From Sphingomonas sp. Leaf230 (GTDB taxonomy: Bacteria; Pseudomonadota; Alphaproteobacteria; Sphingomonadales; Sphingomonadaceae), in NCBI RefSeq assembly GCF_001421745.1, contig NZ_LMKW01000009.1, positions 223,507 through 287,506 of the forward strand: a stretch of 64,000 nt of DNA, read 5' to 3'. The notes beneath the pieces were generated by a model. That model was not told the origin of the DNA. It did not search any database and saw nothing but the letters and a program-made list of their open reading frames with translations. Within the stretch, counting starts at the first letter, position 1, and every line of letters starts with the position of its first letter. The position numbers and the translations under genes are program-made. Below are positions 55,958-63,438 of the stretch, piece after piece.

Positions 55958-56940
55958 GAGCGCGTCCCCGTCAGTTCGGCATTGAAGTCGGAATAGGGCG
56001 GCGTCGGGCGCATGATACGAACCGACAGCCCGGAAGCCGTGTAGGCCGCCGCCGCCTTTTGTGCCGCGACCTCGCCGGGTTCGTTGCCGTCCGCCCCGAT
56101 TACGACCGCGCGCACGACGTCGGGGAACGTCATGGCGGGCAACATCGCTGTACCAGCCGCGACCCAAACGGAGCGGCCCAAACCTTGTGCAAGTGTCAGG
56201 CCGTCCTCCAGCCCTTCACACACCAGAATGCTAGCGGCCGGCGGCCCCAACTGGATCGCGCCGCCGATCACGTTCCCGAGCGAGTATTTCACCTTGGGCT
56301 TGCGGTCGGTCTCGGTCGCTTTCGTCGCGGCCTTGCGCCCATCTTCCGTGAGATAGGTACGTTGGAGCGCGACCAGCTCGCCGTTCGCGTCCGTGACGAT
56401 CGCGACCAGCGCGGGCAACGGACCCGGGCCGTTCGCCGCTAGCAACCCATTCCCTTCGATCTTCGGCGGCGGCAGACGAGCGAACCGCAGCGTGTGCGGC
56501 AGGTCCATCGTGATCCCGCGCGACCGCAGGTAGATCGCGGCTGGCGTCCCCTCGATCGGCACCGAATCCCTTACGATCCGCTGCGCGACGGGCCGCATAT
56601 CGGCCTTGGGTGCGGCTGGTGCGCGCTGTTGCTCTAACTCGCGCAGCGCGCCGCCGTCGAGCATGCCAATCGCCTCGCGGGTCTTCACGTTGTACGCGCG
56701 CATGACGAAGTCGATCACGTCGCCTTGCGCAGCACACCCGAAACACTGGAACCGGCGATCGTCGGCGTAGATCGTGAACGATGGCGACTTATCCGGATGG
56801 AACGGACAGCAGCCCTTCCACTCCCGGCCTGCGCGCAAGAGCTTCACACCCGCCTTGCTTGCCACCCCGGAGAGTGGGAAGCGGTCGCGGATCTGTTGCA
56901 CGGCGGCCGTGAACGCTGCGTTGTCCATCTGAGGCATCAA
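55954..56940 (-). CDS. CHC2 zinc-finger / Toprim primase, 328 residues
   Basis: N-terminal DnaG-type zinc finger with Cys45, His48, Cys66 and Cys69 (KGCCPFHPDKSPSFTIYADD and FQCFGCAAQGD), then a linker and a Toprim domain (SILVCEGLEDGLTLAQGLGR and VIGADGNEPGEVAAQKAAAA). The RNA-polymerase core of DnaG is shortened, so this is the phage/plasmid type of primase. Coupled to the DUF3987 gene. The start could also be 56937. Confidence 0.92.
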   Translation of the reverse strand: MMPQMDNAAFTAAVQQIRDRFPLSGVASKAGVKLLRAGREWKGCCPFHPDKSPSFTIYADDRRFQCFGCAAQGDVIDFVMRAYNVKTREAIGMLDGGALRELEQQRAPAAPKADMRPVAQRIVRDSVPIEGTPAAIYLRSRGITMDLPHTLRFARLPPPKIEGNGLLAANGPGPLPALVAIVTDANGELVALQRTYLTEDGRKAATKATETDRKPKVKYSLGNVIGGAIQLGPPAASILVCEGLEDGLTLAQGLGRSVWVAAGTAMLPAMTFPDVVRAVVIGADGNEPGEVAAQKAAAAYTASGLSVRIMRPTPPYSDFNAELTGTRS

Positions 56941-57161
56941 AGCGCTTCCACAACAGGGATTGAATGGACGTGTGCGAGATAGGCGGCGCGACCGCGGGCT
57001 TTGCCCAGGCTAGGCCAGATACGACCGACGCCGCCGCTGCGTAGGCGGTCCTGCACGCCGACAGCGAACCCGGGCCGATCGCGTAGCCGGACCACAGCAA
57101 CGCACGTCGACAGGACGGGCCAACCGCGGCCGGCGAGCGATATGGTTTGAACGCCTCTCAT
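56937..57161 (-). CDS. Small hypothetical protein, 74 residues
   Basis: MRGVQTISLAGRGWPVLSTC, then VAVVRLRDRPGFAVGVQDRL and RSGGVGRIWPSLGKARGRAA, ending YLAHVHSIPVVEAL. Basic protein with short strands. ATGA overlap with the preceding gene and overlap with the primase start. The long open frame extending upstream on this strand is not real. Function unknown. Confidence 0.63.
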   Translation of the reverse strand: MRGVQTISLAGRGWPVLSTCVAVVRLRDRPGFAVGVQDRLRSGGVGRIWPSLGKARGRAAYLAHVHSIPVVEAL

Positions 57162-57637
57162 GCGTACCGCTCCCGGCGGGGCATGCCGTGCAGTTTCGAC
57201 AGCCGCACCGCGTAATCCGAAGCCATGTGCGATTTTCTCCAGAACACGCCCACGCCGCCGCCGCCCGCGGGCGCTTTCACGCCGACGATATAGCCGTGCA
57301 GCACCGGGAAGACGCAGACGCACCAGTGGTCTACCTCGTCTCCCATCCCGCGGAGGTCGACCAGTCGCGCCGATGCGGGCAGGCCATACAGCCGCTTTTC
57401 GTCGGCAGTCAGGAAAAGGCGCGGGCTGACACGGCCCATCTTCACCGGCTGCGCACGATACCACGCGTCGAGGCTGGCGGGCTTGTCGCGGTACTCGACC
57501 TCGACCGGGTTGCCCGTCGCCCTGATGCTTCGCACATGATCCCGCTCGCGTTCACGCTGTAGGTTTACGGCCGCAATCGCGCGGGTTTGCACGTGTCGCG
57601 GCTGGCGATCGGCCAGGGAGAGAACGACGCCGCTCAT
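57158..57637 (-). CDS. Hypothetical protein, 159 residues
   Basis: The product (MSGVVLSLADRQPRHVQTRA...) has RDKPASLDAWYRAQPVKMGR in the middle and GYIVGVKAPAGGGGVGVFWR towards the end. Mixed alpha/beta. Sits in the leftward replication operon with ATGA overlaps at both ends. Family unknown. Confidence 0.65.
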   Translation of the reverse strand: MSGVVLSLADRQPRHVQTRAIAAVNLQRERERDHVRSIRATGNPVEVEYRDKPASLDAWYRAQPVKMGRVSPRLFLTADEKRLYGLPASARLVDLRGMGDEVDHWCVCVFPVLHGYIVGVKAPAGGGGVGVFWRKSHMASDYAVRLSKLHGMPRRERYA

Positions 57638-57864
57638 AGGTCCACCACGAGCATGTTTAGACCTGTCCTATGGGCGACGCGGCGAATGAACTCATTCCGT
57701 GCGCGCTTGTAGGCGGGGAGGTATTTCCGGCCCTTGCGTCCGTAGGGAATGCGTGGTTGCCAGTCGGCTTCAAGCTGCCCGTTCGTCATCTTGAATGTGA
57801 CGGTAAGACCATCGCCCAACGGCATCGCCTCACTTGTCATGTTTATGGCCCGGGGGTCGCTCAT
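57634..57864 (-). CDS. Small hypothetical protein, 76 residues
   Basis: MSDPRAINMTSEAMPLGDGL, then TVTFKMTNGQLEADWQPRIP. Strand-rich start and a basic C-terminus (YGRKGRKYLPAYKRARNEFI). The ATG at 57864 is in the stop of the preceding gene, which fixes the start. Function unknown. Confidence 0.65.
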   Translation of the reverse strand: MSDPRAINMTSEAMPLGDGLTVTFKMTNGQLEADWQPRIPYGRKGRKYLPAYKRARNEFIRRVAHRTGLNMLVVDL

Positions 57865-58142
57865 GCCGCGTTCCCTTGCCAACGCACTCCGCGCTGTTCC
57901 AATTCCTCTAGCCTGTAGAGAACGAGAGAAACGGCCGCCGTCGACATGGGCATAACGCCCGACGCAATGCCATTGCCCTCGGAAACCTGCGACTTGAGAT
58001 GCAGGATTGCCTTGGTTAGCCACTCCTCCGGCGATCCCAGCGTTGCCGCTAGATTGTCCAAATCAAGATGATCGAAGTGTATAGCCTGGAGTCGATCGCT
58101 CTCGCGTCCTGGGTCGATTGGGAAAGGAATGACGCGGTTCAT
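57861..58142 (-). CDS. Hypothetical protein, 93 residues
   Basis: MNRVIPFPIDPGRESDRLQA, then IHFDHLDLDNLAATLGSPEE and WLTKAILHLKSQVSEGNGIA. Helical, acidic, in the leftward operon with 4-bp overlaps. No family recognised. Confidence 0.65.
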   Translation of the reverse strand: MNRVIPFPIDPGRESDRLQAIHFDHLDLDNLAATLGSPEEWLTKAILHLKSQVSEGNGIASGVMPMSTAAVSLVLYRLEELEQRGVRWQGNAA

Positions 58143-58432
58143 GCTGCGCTATCCTGACGGTCTAGGACGGTAGCGCGCCACACGATCGCGTTCGCGCCCG
58201 AGACGTTGCGACGGCGCTGGCCGGTGTCGCGGATCATCCCTTTCTTAAGCAGTTCGGTGAAGCGGGGCTGGAGCGAGTAGCGAGCATAGCCGGCGATCTT
58301 GCACGTCTCGTCTACCGTGAGGCCGTCCGGGTGCGCGTACAGCACCTTGTGGACTACGGCGCGGAGGTGGTCGGCCATCGGCGCGATACCTGCGTAGGCG
58401 GCGGCGCTTGTGTCGGTGCGGTGACGGGTCAT
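58139..58432 (-). CDS. Winged-helix-like protein, 97 residues
   Basis: MTRHRTDTSAAAYAGIAPMA, then DHLRAVVHKVLYAHPDGLTV and DETCKIAGYARYSLQPRFTE. The stretch LTVDETCKIAGYARYSLQPRFTELLKKGMIRDTG has the three-helix and wing shape of phage winged-helix proteins, similar to those that carry out replication control. Overlaps its neighbours. The start at 58432 is used because the frame upstream is inside the previous gene. Confidence 0.72.
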   Translation of the reverse strand: MTRHRTDTSAAAYAGIAPMADHLRAVVHKVLYAHPDGLTVDETCKIAGYARYSLQPRFTELLKKGMIRDTGQRRRNVSGANAIVWRATVLDRQDSAA

Positions 58433-58617
58433 GCAGTGCCTCCATCGGCAAGAGGGGGGAGGCCGTGCCTGTCGAGCAGGATCACGAGCCAACTGCGTTG
58501 CTTTTCGGAAAGGGGGTTCGCGTCGAAAGCCACGCCGCCAAGAAATTGACCCTCGCGAGGCTTCAGCGGCACGCCAGCCGTAAGCAGGGCCATCGCGGCC
58601 TCTTGATGCTTAGCCAT
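58429..58617 (-). CDS. Small hypothetical protein, 62 residues
   Basis: MAKHQEAAMALLTAGVPLKP, then REGQFLGGVAFDANPLSEKQ and RSWLVILLDRHGLPPLADGG. The stretch F.G..A......LS.KQ..WL..LL.R.GL is a common phage/island motif of unknown role. Operon member. Confidence 0.7.
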   Translation of the reverse strand: MAKHQEAAMALLTAGVPLKPREGQFLGGVAFDANPLSEKQRSWLVILLDRHGLPPLADGGTA

Positions 58618-58816
58618 TCGGCACCGTGCCCGAGGCCATGCCTGCGATCAGATCGGCGCGTGAACGCGAGAGGCCCATCCGCACGAGGCATTGACGGCGG
58701 AAGGTCGAGATGCCATTTCCAGGGTCGTTGCTGGTGAGCAAATTTGTGAGGGGTCGGACTGTGGCGGTCCGGCCCTTTCGCGTCTCAGGGCCGACGCTGC
58801 CCGTGCTGGTAAGCAT
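58610..58816 (-). CDS. Small hypothetical protein, 68 residues
   Basis: MLTSTGSVGPETRKGRTATV, then RPLTNLLTSNDPGNGISTFR and RQCLVRMGLSRSRADLIAGM. Small basic protein, 6 bp downstream of the AlpA-like gene's stop. No family recognised. Could equally start at a later methionine. Confidence 0.55.
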   Translation of the reverse strand: MLTSTGSVGPETRKGRTATVRPLTNLLTSNDPGNGISTFRRQCLVRMGLSRSRADLIAGMASGTVPNG

Positions 58817-58822
58817 CCTTGG

Positions 58823-59047
58823 TCAAGCCACCGTGCCCTGCGCGAACGCCGTCAGATCTTCGATGTCGTAGAAACGACGACCCCCGACCATCCGCGACTT
58901 CGGCCCGATCCCCTTGCTGTGCCAATCGGCCAGCGTCTTCGGCTCGCGCCCCAAGTATGTCGCCGCACTTTTACGGTCGACCCGGCCATCGGGAAGCACG
59001 ACGATTTTCGGAGTTCGGACCTCGTAGCGCTCTAATTCTCTAGCCAT
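58823..59047 (-). CDS. AlpA/MerR-like helix-turn-helix regulator, 74 residues
   Basis: MARELERYEVRTPKIVVLPD, then GRVDRKSAATYLGREPKTLA and DWHSKGIGPKSRMVGGRRFY. The motif R.SAA.YLG...KTLA.W..KGIGP....GGR..Y...DL is that of small excisionase/AlpA-like DNA-binding proteins. It heads the leftward replication operon and diverges from the RHH-integrase pair, the typical place of an excision or replication activator. The open frame has two more residues upstream. Confidence 0.85.
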   Translation of the reverse strand: MARELERYEVRTPKIVVLPDGRVDRKSAATYLGREPKTLADWHSKGIGPKSRMVGGRRFYDIEDLTAFAQGTVA

Positions 59048-59057
59048 GACCATATCG

Positions 59058-59166
59058 GTTCTCCATATACGGCGAATGATTAGGTACTAAAGCGATCCCG
59101 ATCGTTCTTGCAAGCTTGTTCTCCATATGCGAAGAACATAGGAACGTTCGGGCACGTTCGGGAAAG
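59058..59166. promoter_or_regulatory. Divergent operator region between AlpA-like and integrase operons
   Basis: GTTCTCCATATRCG occurs at 59,058-59,071 and 59,118-59,131, 60 bp apart; the second is part of the near palindrome GTTCTCCATATGCGAAGAAC. Then come GGAACGTTCGGGCACGTTCG and GGAA, in which CGTTCGGG is repeated, similar to motifs just inside attL. It probably binds the Arc-like, AlpA-like or integrase protein. Confidence 0.65.
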
Positions 59167-59177
59167 GGATTTTTTGG

Positions 59178-59873
59178 ATGACGGACGAACCTGCGGCGGG
59201 ACGGGCCCCGAAACGGCTCGCGCTGAACATGAAGGCGACGCCAGAGCTACGAGGTCGTGTGGAAGCCGCTGCAAAGGCAAGCGGTCTATCAATCGCTCAA
59301 GAAGTCGAGCGCCGACTGATAGCTTCCATGGCTGAGGACGATCGAGCAGGTGGGCTAGTTCAGGGCGACGTGTTACGCACAATGCAACTCATCATGAACG
59401 GCGCAAATAGGGCCCTTGAACGCGACTGGTGGCTTGATCCAGATGGCTGGAAGATCGTCGCCGGCGCCCTTGGGAACCTTCTCCGCCATATGGAGCCAGA
59501 TCCCGTTGTAAAACCAGAACCCTTCGACGCCGCTATCATGGCGGAGCATGCCGAGCGGCATCGGGAATGGATGGAGGCGCACGTTATCCCGCTTAGAACG
59601 CGCAGGAATGAGTTAACTGAGCGGCGGCGCGAGCGGCGGCGTATGAAATTTACCGAAGCTGATGAGGCTGAGCTTGCGAGCGTGGTCGTGCAGATCCGCG
59701 AACTCATGCGAAGCGGCGGCCCTAAACCCGCATTACCGCCCAGCGAGCTGGCACAGTGGGAGGTTCAGCAGCGCCGACAGCGGCAGGTCCAACGGGCTTA
59801 CGAGATCACTGTTGGCTATAGGGCACCGTTCTTCGGGGATAACTTCGAGAGCGAGTTATCAGATGGCGATTAA
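59178..59873 (+). CDS. Arc/RHH-type regulator with helical C-terminus, 231 residues
   Basis: The N-terminal RHH motif is KRLALNMKATPELRGRVEAA, then AKASGLSIAQEVERRLIASM, as in Arc/MetJ-like repressors. The rest is a long helical part (MAEHAERHREWMEAHVIPLR) with an Arg-rich middle and unknown function. It is unusually long for an Arc-like protein. The integrase start lies 11 bp inside its end, so both are one transcript, and the RHH part could autoregulate it through the operator region upstream. Confidence 0.85.
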   Translation: MTDEPAAGRAPKRLALNMKATPELRGRVEAAAKASGLSIAQEVERRLIASMAEDDRAGGLVQGDVLRTMQLIMNGANRALERDWWLDPDGWKIVAGALGNLLRHMEPDPVVKPEPFDAAIMAEHAERHREWMEAHVIPLRTRRNELTERRRERRRMKFTEADEAELASVVVQIRELMRSGGPKPALPPSELAQWEVQQRRQRQVQRAYEITVGYRAPFFGDNFESELSDGD

Positions 59874-61098
59874 GTTCACTCGCCTAACTCGTCCGGCTAT
59901 TCGCGCCCTAGCGATCGGCACTAAGCTGGCGGAACACGGCATCACGGCAGAGCGCCAGGCGAACGGCGACGTCCGCTATACCGTCAACATCATGGTCGAT
60001 AGCCAGCGCATTCACCGCGTCGTCGGACGGGAGAGCGAGGGTGTCACGCGCGAGCAGGCAGAGCGCGCGATCGAGACGTTCCGTACCAAGGCGAGGGAGG
60101 GGCGGCTAGACCTGCCGACAGGCCGCAAGGCACACCAGCTCTTTAGCGAGGCCGCCGACGAATACATAAAGCGGCTGGAGGAGAGCGGCGGCAAAAACGT
60201 CAAGATCAAGACGCGCCAGTTCCGCATGTACCTCAAGCCTGAGTTGGGGAGGGAGCGTCTCGACAAGCTGTCCGAGTTCGGCCTGATGAAGTACCGCAAG
60301 AAACGGACGGGCAATGGAGCCAGCGAGGCCACTGTGAACCGCGAACTGGCGACCCTTTCGCACTTCCTGCGATCGGCGGCGGATTGGAAGTGGATCAAGC
60401 GGGACGACGTGCCGGTGATCCCAAAGGCCGCCGAACCACGCAAGACGATCACAATCTTGACCGACGACCAGAGTGAGGCTTTGATGCAGGGCGCGATCGG
60501 GGATCAGGACGGCCGGGTGTGGCTGTTCGTGGCGTTCGGCTTGAACGCTGCGATGCGCCACCGCGAGATCCTATCTGTCCGATATGACCAGATCGACTTC
60601 ACGAATCGTCGCATCTTCATTCCCGAGGCGAAGGCCGGCGAGCGCGAGCAACCTATCACGGCGGCGCTCGCGGACGCTCTCACGAGGCAACGGAAGATGG
60701 AGGCCGATCCGGATGGCTGGGTATTCCCGACGCTAAACGCCAAGCAGGCAAAGGGCGGCCATCGCACGAACATGGCGCGGCCGTTCCTCCGTTCGGTGAT
60801 TCGCGCGCAGCTCGACCCGGACAAGGTGACGCCGCATACGATGCGCCACACGGCGATAACGCGACTGGTGAAGGCTGGCGTCGACCTGCCGACGATCCAG
60901 CGTATCAGCGGGCATAAGACGCTGGCGATGGTCCTGCGCTACACGCACGTCCACGGGACGCATATCGATGCGGCAATCGACGCACTCAGCCGGCCTATTC
61001 CGAACGCAGTTACACAGAAACTACACACGCCCCTTGAGGGGCAGGCGGATAAGGGGGGTAAGATCGTCACATTAAAGCGCCGTAAATCAGCAGCTTAA
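59863..61098 (+). CDS. int: Tyrosine integrase of the element, 411 residues
   Basis: MAIKFTRLTRPAIRALAIGT opens a phage-type tyrosine recombinase with an N-terminal arm domain, a SAM-like core-binding domain (HQLFSEAADEYIKRLEESGG) and a catalytic domain: Arg232 in NAAMRHREIL, His325-x-x-Arg328 in TPHTMRHTAIT, His351 in ISGHKTLAMV and nucleophile Tyr360 in VLRYTHV. It ends 2 bp before the attachment repeat in tRNA-Cys, the usual layout of tRNA-site integrases. The start at 59863 is chosen because the frame upstream is in the RHH gene. Confidence 0.96.
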   Translation: MAIKFTRLTRPAIRALAIGTKLAEHGITAERQANGDVRYTVNIMVDSQRIHRVVGRESEGVTREQAERAIETFRTKAREGRLDLPTGRKAHQLFSEAADEYIKRLEESGGKNVKIKTRQFRMYLKPELGRERLDKLSEFGLMKYRKKRTGNGASEATVNRELATLSHFLRSAADWKWIKRDDVPVIPKAAEPRKTITILTDDQSEALMQGAIGDQDGRVWLFVAFGLNAAMRHREILSVRYDQIDFTNRRIFIPEAKAGEREQPITAALADALTRQRKMEADPDGWVFPTLNAKQAKGGHRTNMARPFLRSVIRAQLDPDKVTPHTMRHTAITRLVKAGVDLPTIQRISGHKTLAMVLRYTHVHGTHIDAAIDALSRPIPNAVTQKLHTPLEGQADKGGKIVTLKRRKSAA

Positions 61099-61100
61099 CA

Positions 61101-61148
61101 ACTGGAGGCCCGACCGGGAATCGAACCCGGGTGCGAGGATTTGCAGTC
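61101..61148. repeat. Right attachment site (attR)
   Basis: Forty-eight bases identical to 28,581-28,628, covering the 3' half of the intact tRNA-Cys gene and two bases beyond its CCA. Strand exchange must occur inside this block; the exact point cannot be read. Confidence 0.93.
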
Positions 61149-61176
61149 CTCTACGTCACCACTCCGCCATCGGGCC
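61103..61176 (-). tRNA. tRNA-Cys (anticodon GCA)
   Basis: A 74-nt cloverleaf on the minus strand starting GGCCCGATGGCGGAGTGG and ending with encoded CCA. The acceptor GGCCCGA pairs with TCGGGCC; anticodon stem GAGGA/TCCTC encloses CTGCAAA, anticodon GCA. Its 3' half is supplied by the integrated element but is sequence-identical to the original. Confidence 0.97.
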
Positions 61177-61387
61177 CCGATTGCGTGAAGGCGGCGCAAA
61201 TGCTTCGTTTTTCCGCCGCGGTCAACCGGCAGTTGCGGTCGACAACGGAATAATCTGGTTATCCTCGACTCGCACGTCGCCGCAGGCGGTGAGCGTCGCG
61301 CGCTACCGCCCCCGGCCTCGTCCCTGGCCTCGTATCGTGACTCGCACACGTCAGCGTCTTTGCTTAGGGTTAAGTTCAAGGACGTTA

Positions 61388-62431
61388 ATGGCTTTTAGGG
61401 GCGGGCGCTTGAGGACGGACAGGATTGCGGGCGGCACGAATACGTCGGGGGTCGATGACGAGGTGTTCGCGATGCCGTCGGGCATGGCAATCCGGTATGA
61501 CCGGCCCGCCGCCGCGCTCGCCGACTATATCACCGGCTATCACGTCTATCGAACCGACACGGGTAGCGAAGCGGGGCAGGTCGACTGGTTCCTGCCGGCG
61601 ACCGCCAACGTGCGGATCGCGATCGATGCGGGGCCGATCGCGGTCTCGATCGGTCGGCGGACCTATGACCCGCTGCCTGCGGCCAGTCTGTTCGGGCCGA
61701 CCAACCAGGCTTTGAAGGCGGTGACGCATGGCGGCGTGATGATCGGCTTCGGGATCAGCGCGCTGGGATGGGCGCGATTGTTTCGCCGATCGGCCGGCGA
61801 TTTCCGCAACCGCATCGTGCCGCTGGAAGACGTGCTCGGGAAGGCCTTCACGCGCGATCTGGTAGCGGCCTTGCAGGGCGCGCCGGATGATGCCGCCGTC
61901 GCGCCGATCCTCGATGCGATGTTGCTCGCGCGGCTGGGGCCGCCGCATGCCGATGCGCCGCAGATCCGGCAGTTGATGGAGATACTCGCGACCGATGGCC
62001 CGACCGACATCGCGTCCGCCGCTGCACAACTTGACATGCCGACGCACGCGCTGCGGCGATTGTCGGTGCGCCATTTCGGGTTTCCGCCCAAGATGCTGCT
62101 GTTGCGCGCGCGGTTCCTGCGGTCGTTCGTCCGGCTGATGATGGCCGGCGGCGAGGCGGATTATACGACGATCGACCGCTCCTATTTCGATGCGTCGCAT
62201 TTCCTGCGCGATTCGGCGACGTTCCTGGGAATGACCCCGCGGCGGTTCATGGCGCTGACCAAGCCGTTCCTGAAGGCCAGCCTGCGAGCGCGGAACGCAG
62301 TGCTGGGATCGCCGACGCAGGTGCTGCACGACATCGAAAAGGCGCCGGCGCGCGATGCGCAGCCGCGCGACTCGACCCGCGCGACGCAACAGCGGGTCAT
62401 TTCGCGGGACGGTTCCGCGATCGGGTGCTAA
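61388..62431 (+). CDS. AraC-type transcriptional regulator, 347 residues
   Basis: The N-terminal domain (RYDRPAAALADYITGYHVYR, PLPAASLFGPTNQALKAVTH) resembles the cupin-like DUF6597 sensor domain. The C-terminal AraC domain has DIASAAAQLDMPTHALRRLS and SYFDASHFLRDSATFLGMTP then RRFMAL. The inducer is unknown. The start at 61388 is tentative; ATGs at 61472 and 61484 fit the conserved N-terminus equally well. Chromosomal gene immediately beyond the tRNA. Confidence 0.85.
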   Translation: MAFRGGRLRTDRIAGGTNTSGVDDEVFAMPSGMAIRYDRPAAALADYITGYHVYRTDTGSEAGQVDWFLPATANVRIAIDAGPIAVSIGRRTYDPLPAASLFGPTNQALKAVTHGGVMIGFGISALGWARLFRRSAGDFRNRIVPLEDVLGKAFTRDLVAALQGAPDDAAVAPILDAMLLARLGPPHADAPQIRQLMEILATDGPTDIASAAAQLDMPTHALRRLSVRHFGFPPKMLLLRARFLRSFVRLMMAGGEADYTTIDRSYFDASHFLRDSATFLGMTPRRFMALTKPFLKASLRARNAVLGSPTQVLHDIEKAPARDAQPRDSTRATQQRVISRDGSAIGC

Positions 62432-62702
62432 GGACAGGCGCAGAGGTGTTGCCGGGATTTCTCGTGCGCCCTCGACGCCCCGTTCGCGGCATCTCGGTGT
62501 CACACGGGCGGGCGGGGCGTCTCCCGGTCCCCCGCGGGCCCGCCGCCGCCGCCCCTGTGAATCGTGGCGAAATCCGACCAACCGATGCTTGGCGTTGCCG
62601 CGCCCACGCGATAACAGACGCAACATATCCGGCCGCGCGATATCGGAGCGATCCGAAACAAGTGTATTGCGTGGCTAAAACAGTTGTGCGACAGGATGCG
62701 CC

Positions 62703-63428
62703 ATGACGACGACGACTCTCGATACTCCTTCGCTCGCAGCCGATACCCATGAGATCGGCGGGACTACCGTGTCCATGGCTCCCGCGACCTTCGACACGAT
62801 GCGTCACGCGATGGTGGCGAGCCAGTTGCGCACCAACGCGGTCAACGACCAGCGCGTCGTCGCGGCGATGGCACGCGTGCCGCGCGAGGCGTTCATGCCC
62901 GCCGACGTCCGCGCACTCGCATACCGCGACGCGACGATCCCGCTGGGACGCGGACGCTATGCCAACCTGCCGATGGCGACCGGCCGTCTGCTCACCGAAG
63001 CCTATCTGACCGCGACCGACCGGGTCCTGCTGATCGGTGCCGCGACCGGCTACACTGCGGCTGTGCTGGCCGAGATCGTCGGCTCGGTCGTCGCGGTCGA
63101 GAGCGATCCTGCCTTGCTGGCGATCGCCCGCGAGGCACTCGCCGGAACCGGTAACGTCGAACTCGTCGAGGCACCGATGCAGGACGGCCACGCCGCCGGC
63201 GCGCCCTATGACGTGCTGATCGTCGATGGGGCGATCGAGACCGTGCCCGACGCGTTGATCGCGCAGGTCAAGTCGGGTGGTCGTGTGACGGCAGGGATCG
63301 CCGAGCGCGGGCTGACCCGGCTCGCATCGGGCCGCAAGACCGATGGCGGGTTTGCGCTCTCGGCGTTCGTCGATGTCGAATGCGTGAGCCTGCCTGGCTT
63401 CGACGCCCCCAAACCCTTCCGGTTCTGA
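62703..63428 (+). CDS. Protein-L-isoaspartate O-methyltransferase-like protein
   Basis: A 241-residue SAM-dependent methyltransferase. Family segments are DTMRHAMVASQLRTNAVNDQ, VPREAFMPADVRALAYRDAT, VLLIGAATGYTAAVLAEIVG (SAM-binding glycine loop), VVAVESDPALLAIAREAL and YDVLIVDGAIETVPDALIAQ. The canonical Pcm segment TISQPYIVA is replaced by NLPMATGRLLTEA, so repair of isoaspartate is not certain; such divergent copies typically precede tolC in sphingomonads. A second methionine at MAPATFD could be the true start. Confidence 0.88.
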   Translation: MTTTTLDTPSLAADTHEIGGTTVSMAPATFDTMRHAMVASQLRTNAVNDQRVVAAMARVPREAFMPADVRALAYRDATIPLGRGRYANLPMATGRLLTEAYLTATDRVLLIGAATGYTAAVLAEIVGSVVAVESDPALLAIAREALAGTGNVELVEAPMQDGHAAGAPYDVLIVDGAIETVPDALIAQVKSGGRVTAGIAERGLTRLASGRKTDGGFALSAFVDVECVSLPGFDAPKPFRF

Positions 63429-63438
63429 GCAGAAAGCC

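Larger units (their letters stand above)
28581..61148. mobile_element. 32.5-kb integrated element in tRNA-Cys (satellite / decayed prophage / genomic island)
   Basis: The ends are a 48-bp perfect direct repeat made of the 3' end of tRNA-Cys(GCA) plus 2 flanking bases; the right copy is part of the intact tRNA and the integrase gene stops 2 bp before it. Inside are integrase, AlpA-like and Arc-like regulators, a primase/DUF3987 replication operon with an iteron-like locus, a tail tape-measure operon, an XRE repressor, umuDC, a toxin-antitoxin candidate and many orphan small genes. No capsid, portal, terminase, lysis or transfer genes are seen. That combination fits a phage satellite or remnant better than a full prophage or ICE. 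Confidence 0.88.

Noticed and set aside
59130..59166. Canonical LexA box before the integrase operon
   Set aside because: The GTTC half-sites there are 6 bases apart (GTTC-GGGCAC-GTTC) instead of 7, so I describe it only as a related motif.
28581..61148. Complete inducible prophage
   Set aside because: No terminase, portal, capsid, tail tube, baseplate or lysis genes were found; only the tape measure is clearly a virion gene.
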